NCBI GenBank assembly: GCA_020161835.1
Contig: JAIUNL010000008.1
Span: 148,552 to 184,231, forward strand
DNA length: 35,680 nucleotides
From: Bacteroidota bacterium
GTDB lineage: Bacteria > Bacteroidota > JABWAT01
Direction of reading: 5' to 3'
Shown: piece by piece, positions 33,802 through 35,680 of the stretch
Position numbering within the stretch: position 1 is the first letter of the stretch
Layout: the number at the start of each line of letters is the position of its first letter
The notes under the pieces: model-generated
Databases searched by the model: none
The model's input: only the letters and a program-made list of their open reading frames with translations
Told to the model about the DNA's origin: nothing
Program-made: the position numbers and the translations under genes

Positions 33802-34260
33802 ATGTCAGTCATTTTTTCAAGATCATGCGAATATGCCCTTCAGGCAGTCATGTACATAGCTATGCAACCACGGAATCAAATGGTTCTGCTTAAAGAAGTT
33901 GCAGAAAAAGTTAACATCCCGAAACATTTTTTGGGTAAAATCCTGCAGAAACTAGCCAAGTCTGGTTTGTTGGATTCTCAGAAAGGACCGAACGGTGGCT
34001 TTGCACTTTATGAGACTCCGAACAAGATTACTGCGCTCATGATTGTTGAGGCTATCGATGGTTTTGATCTTGTTAATAAATGTGTTGCCGGTTTCCCTGA
34101 ATGCCATCGTGAAGACCCTTGCCCCTTTCATGAAGAATGGGCAATGATAAGAAATAATATCAAAGAAATGCTTGAAAAAGAGACCATTGAAAAATTAATG
34201 CAGGATGCAAAGGAAGGAAAACGTATTCCATTTCTTAAACCTGGCTACCTAACAAAATAA
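33802..34260 (+). CDS. Rrf2-family transcriptional regulator with three-cysteine cluster motif
   Basis: A 152-residue winged-helix regulator of the IscR/NsrR/CymR superfamily. The N-terminus SRSCEYALQAVMYIA, the helix-turn-helix around LLKEVAEKVNIPKHFLGKIL and the wing KGPNGGFAL are classical. After EAIDGF comes KCVAGFPECHREDPCPF, giving three cysteines spaced C-x6-C-x5-C, close to the C-x5-7-C-x5-C ligands of Fe-S-binding members. So it probably senses Fe-S status, NO or redox. IscR and NsrR cannot be separated from sequence alone, and no isc/suf or NO-detoxifying genes are in the window. It ends at a strong bidirectional terminator. Confidence 0.9.
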   Translation: MSVIFSRSCEYALQAVMYIAMQPRNQMVLLKEVAEKVNIPKHFLGKILQKLAKSGLLDSQKGPNGGFALYETPNKITALMIVEAIDGFDLVNKCVAGFPECHREDPCPFHEEWAMIRNNIKEMLEKETIEKLMQDAKEGKRIPFLKPGYLTK

Positions 34261-34288
34261 CCCTTGTTATGTAAAGTAGTTGCTTGTT

Positions 34289-34323
34289 AAAAAGTCCGTC
34301 ATTCCCGACGGACTTTTTTTTTA
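34289..34323. terminator. Bidirectional terminator between the Rrf2 gene and purL
   Basis: Stem AAAAGTCCGTC and GACGGACTTTT with loop ATTCCC, and T-runs on both strands (at least seven on plus, five on minus). It serves both convergent genes. Confidence 0.9.
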
Positions 34324-35680
34324 CCTTTTATAATAGCTTTCGATTGTTTTATAATAAGGTGAAGCAAGTTCATCGAATGAGAACTCTCCAACTGATTTAA
34401 TTTTAACTTGGTTATTGTCAGTTACCTTCCCGATAACCTGAACAGGTACATTGAGTTTATTTGCAAGTTTTTCAAACTCTGATTCCCTGCCCTTTTTAAC
34501 GGAAACCAACACACGACCCTGATCTTCATTAAACAAGGCACTTTCAAGGTTCCCGGTAGTTGGAATTGAACTGATGTCGAGTCCCAATTTGTCTTTTCTT
34601 CTAAGTAAAACCATTTCAATTACAGCCATTACAAACCCACCATCACTTAGATCATGGCAGGAACTGTAAAGTCCGGCTTCATTTCCTTCAAGAATCAACT
34701 TATGAAGAACCAACTCGTCTTCAAGATTAAGATACGGTGCATCCCCTAAGGTTTTACCATGAATCCAGGAGAGGTATTCTGATCCGTCAATAGATGATCC
34801 CGTTTTCCCGATCAGATAAAGTGACTCCCCTTCTTCTTTTAAGCCAGAAAACAACGGATTTGTTTTTTCTGTGTCTTCAATTAACCCTAACATACCAATT
34901 GTGGGTGTCGGGAACACAGAACTATCAGGGCTTTCATTATAAAAAGACACGTTGCCACCGGTTACAGGAGTCTCAAAAACATGGCATGCATCACCCATTC
35001 CGCCAAGAGCTTCAGAAAACTGCCAGTAAACTTCTGGTTTGTAAGGGTTTCCAAAATTAAGGCAATTGGTAATAGCTAACGGTTTGGCACCCGAGCATAC
35101 CACGTTTCTTGCAGCTTCAGCAACAGCAATCTGTCCGCCCTTGCGTGGATTCAAATAAACATACCGGCCGTTGCAATCTGTTTTCATTGCAAGTGCTTTG
35201 TTGGTGCCTTTAATGCGGATGACAGCAGAATCAGTTGCACCGGTTTGGGTAACCGAATTGGTACGAACCATTGAATCATATTGCTCATAAATCCAGCGTT
35301 TTGATGCAATGTTTGGTGATCTCAGCATCTGAAGAATTTCTTCTTTTATGTCCTGTAGATCGACACTTCTCGGGATTGGAGGAGAACGCATCACTCCAAG
35401 GACAGTTCGGAGGGTTTTTTTGTTGATCAGGTTATAAAGGCGTCGTTCGGCACCTTCAAAACGTTTTACAACTTGGAGAATTTCTTCTTGCTCTTGTGGG
35501 GTGGCAGTGGGGTCATACTTGAAGAGCTCGTCTTGGGGAAACTTCTTGACTTGGTCCAAAAATTCTGCCCCGAGGCGAGTTTTGCCTGCACCGTACATTT
35601 GTGCAGCAAACACAAACTTGAAGGGTCTCCAATTCGTGATGGCCACTCCAGTTTTCTTCTCCTGTTCCAACGCATGAATA
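34321..35680 (-). CDS. purL: Phosphoribosylformylglycinamidine synthase II, C-terminal half, joined to unrelated N-terminal sequence at the contig edge
   Basis: The frame is open to the right edge, with a possible TTG start at 35670 (numbering below from there). Residues about 105-449 are the second half of a small-type PurL: SPNIASKRWIYEQYDSMVRT, then GAKPLAITNCLNFGNP, ETPVTGGNVSFYNE, TIGMLGLIED, SSCHDLSDGGF and NEDQGRVLVSV. PurL makes FGAM from FGAR, ATP and glutamine-derived ammonia, just before PurM. The first half, about 400 residues containing the SHNHPS-type motif and the first ATP-binding half, is missing. In its place are about 95-100 residues not resembling PurL, with a P-loop-like FAAQMYGAGKT (21-31) and a different codon choice. 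A chimeric contig end is the likeliest cause; a real rearrangement or fusion is the alternative. Confidence 0.85.
   Translation of the reverse strand, partial: IHALEQEKKTGVAITNWRPFKFVFAAQMYGAGKTRLGAEFLDQVKKFPQDELFKYDPTATPQEQEEILQVVKRFEGAERRLYNLINKKTLRTVLGVMRSPPIPRSVDLQDIKEEILQMLRSPNIASKRWIYEQYDSMVRTNSVTQTGATDSAVIRIKGTNKALAMKTDCNGRYVYLNPRKGGQIAVAEAARNVVCSGAKPLAITNCLNFGNPYKPEVYWQFSEALGGMGDACHVFETPVTGGNVSFYNESPDSSVFPTPTIGMLGLIEDTEKTNPLFSGLKEEGESLYLIGKTGSSIDGSEYLSWIHGKTLGDAPYLNLEDELVLHKLILEGNEAGLYSSCHDLSDGGFVMAVIEMVLLRRKDKLGLDISSIPTTGNLESALFNEDQGRVLVSVKKGRESEFEKLANKLNVPVQVIGKVTDNNQVKIKSVGEFSFDELASPYYKTIESYYKR

Overview
This is a roughly 40% G+C bacterial chromosome segment from the Fibrobacterota-Chlorobiota-Bacteroidota (FCB) side of the tree, most likely an Ignavibacteria-, Rhodothermota- or Calditrichota-like lineage. 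The evidence is a T9SS type A C-terminal sorting domain (motif NQNYPNPFNP), a PorV/UPF0164-type outer-membrane protein, a TonB-dependent receptor with a CarboxypepD_reg-like N-terminal domain, a SpmA-like protein, and several TTG-N20-TAnnTTTG promoters of the Bacteroidota type. No tRNA, rRNA, CRISPR array, transposase or phage gene was seen.

Layout. 1-2231 (minus): partial spmA-like gene, then the tightly coupled set orf80-maf-miaA. 2361-4711 (plus): a BlaI-family repressor and a BlaR1-like M56 membrane peptidase carrying an esterase-fold C-terminal domain. 4838-16341 (plus): an 11.5-kb apparent operon with a GH13 alpha-amylase lipoprotein, a TonB-dependent receptor, a 1244-aa secreted protein with Asp-rich calcium-loop-like repeats, a PorV-like protein and a secreted starch-binding-like T9SS cargo protein, closed by a good terminator. 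16403-22894 (minus): lipoprotein, SpoIID-like protein, lnt, a degenerate PHP-domain membrane protein, rsmI, nadE. 23091-28351 (plus): asnS, leuS, a stand-alone GSPII_E N-terminal-like protein, purM. 28513-32283 (plus): plsY-gpsA, a secreted hypothetical protein, an AlbA_2/Schlafen-like protein. 32284-33183 (minus): rsgA. 33296-34260 (plus): a single-domain response regulator and an Rrf2-family regulator. 34321-35680 (minus): the C-terminal half of purL joined to unrelated sequence at the contig edge.

The most interesting region is 2361-16400. The same dyad, TACTAC-N5-GTAGTA, occurs in the blaI promoter and again at the start of the amylase operon. This suggests that a BlaI/BlaR1-type proteolytic signalling pair, normally known from beta-lactam resistance, controls a starch or maltodextrin acquisition locus. 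The receptor's C-terminal domain looks like an alpha/beta-hydrolase esterase whose nucleophile serine is replaced by glycine, so it may be a ligand sensor derived from an enzyme. The locus has no recognisable SusD, SusR or hybrid two-component regulator.

Other items worth checking are three degenerate 7-bp-period repeat arrays in intergenic regions, a PHP-family protein that has lost its metal-binding motifs, two promoters placed so close to the ATG that the mRNAs may be leaderless, and an abrupt change of codon use inside purL that looks like a chimeric contig end.
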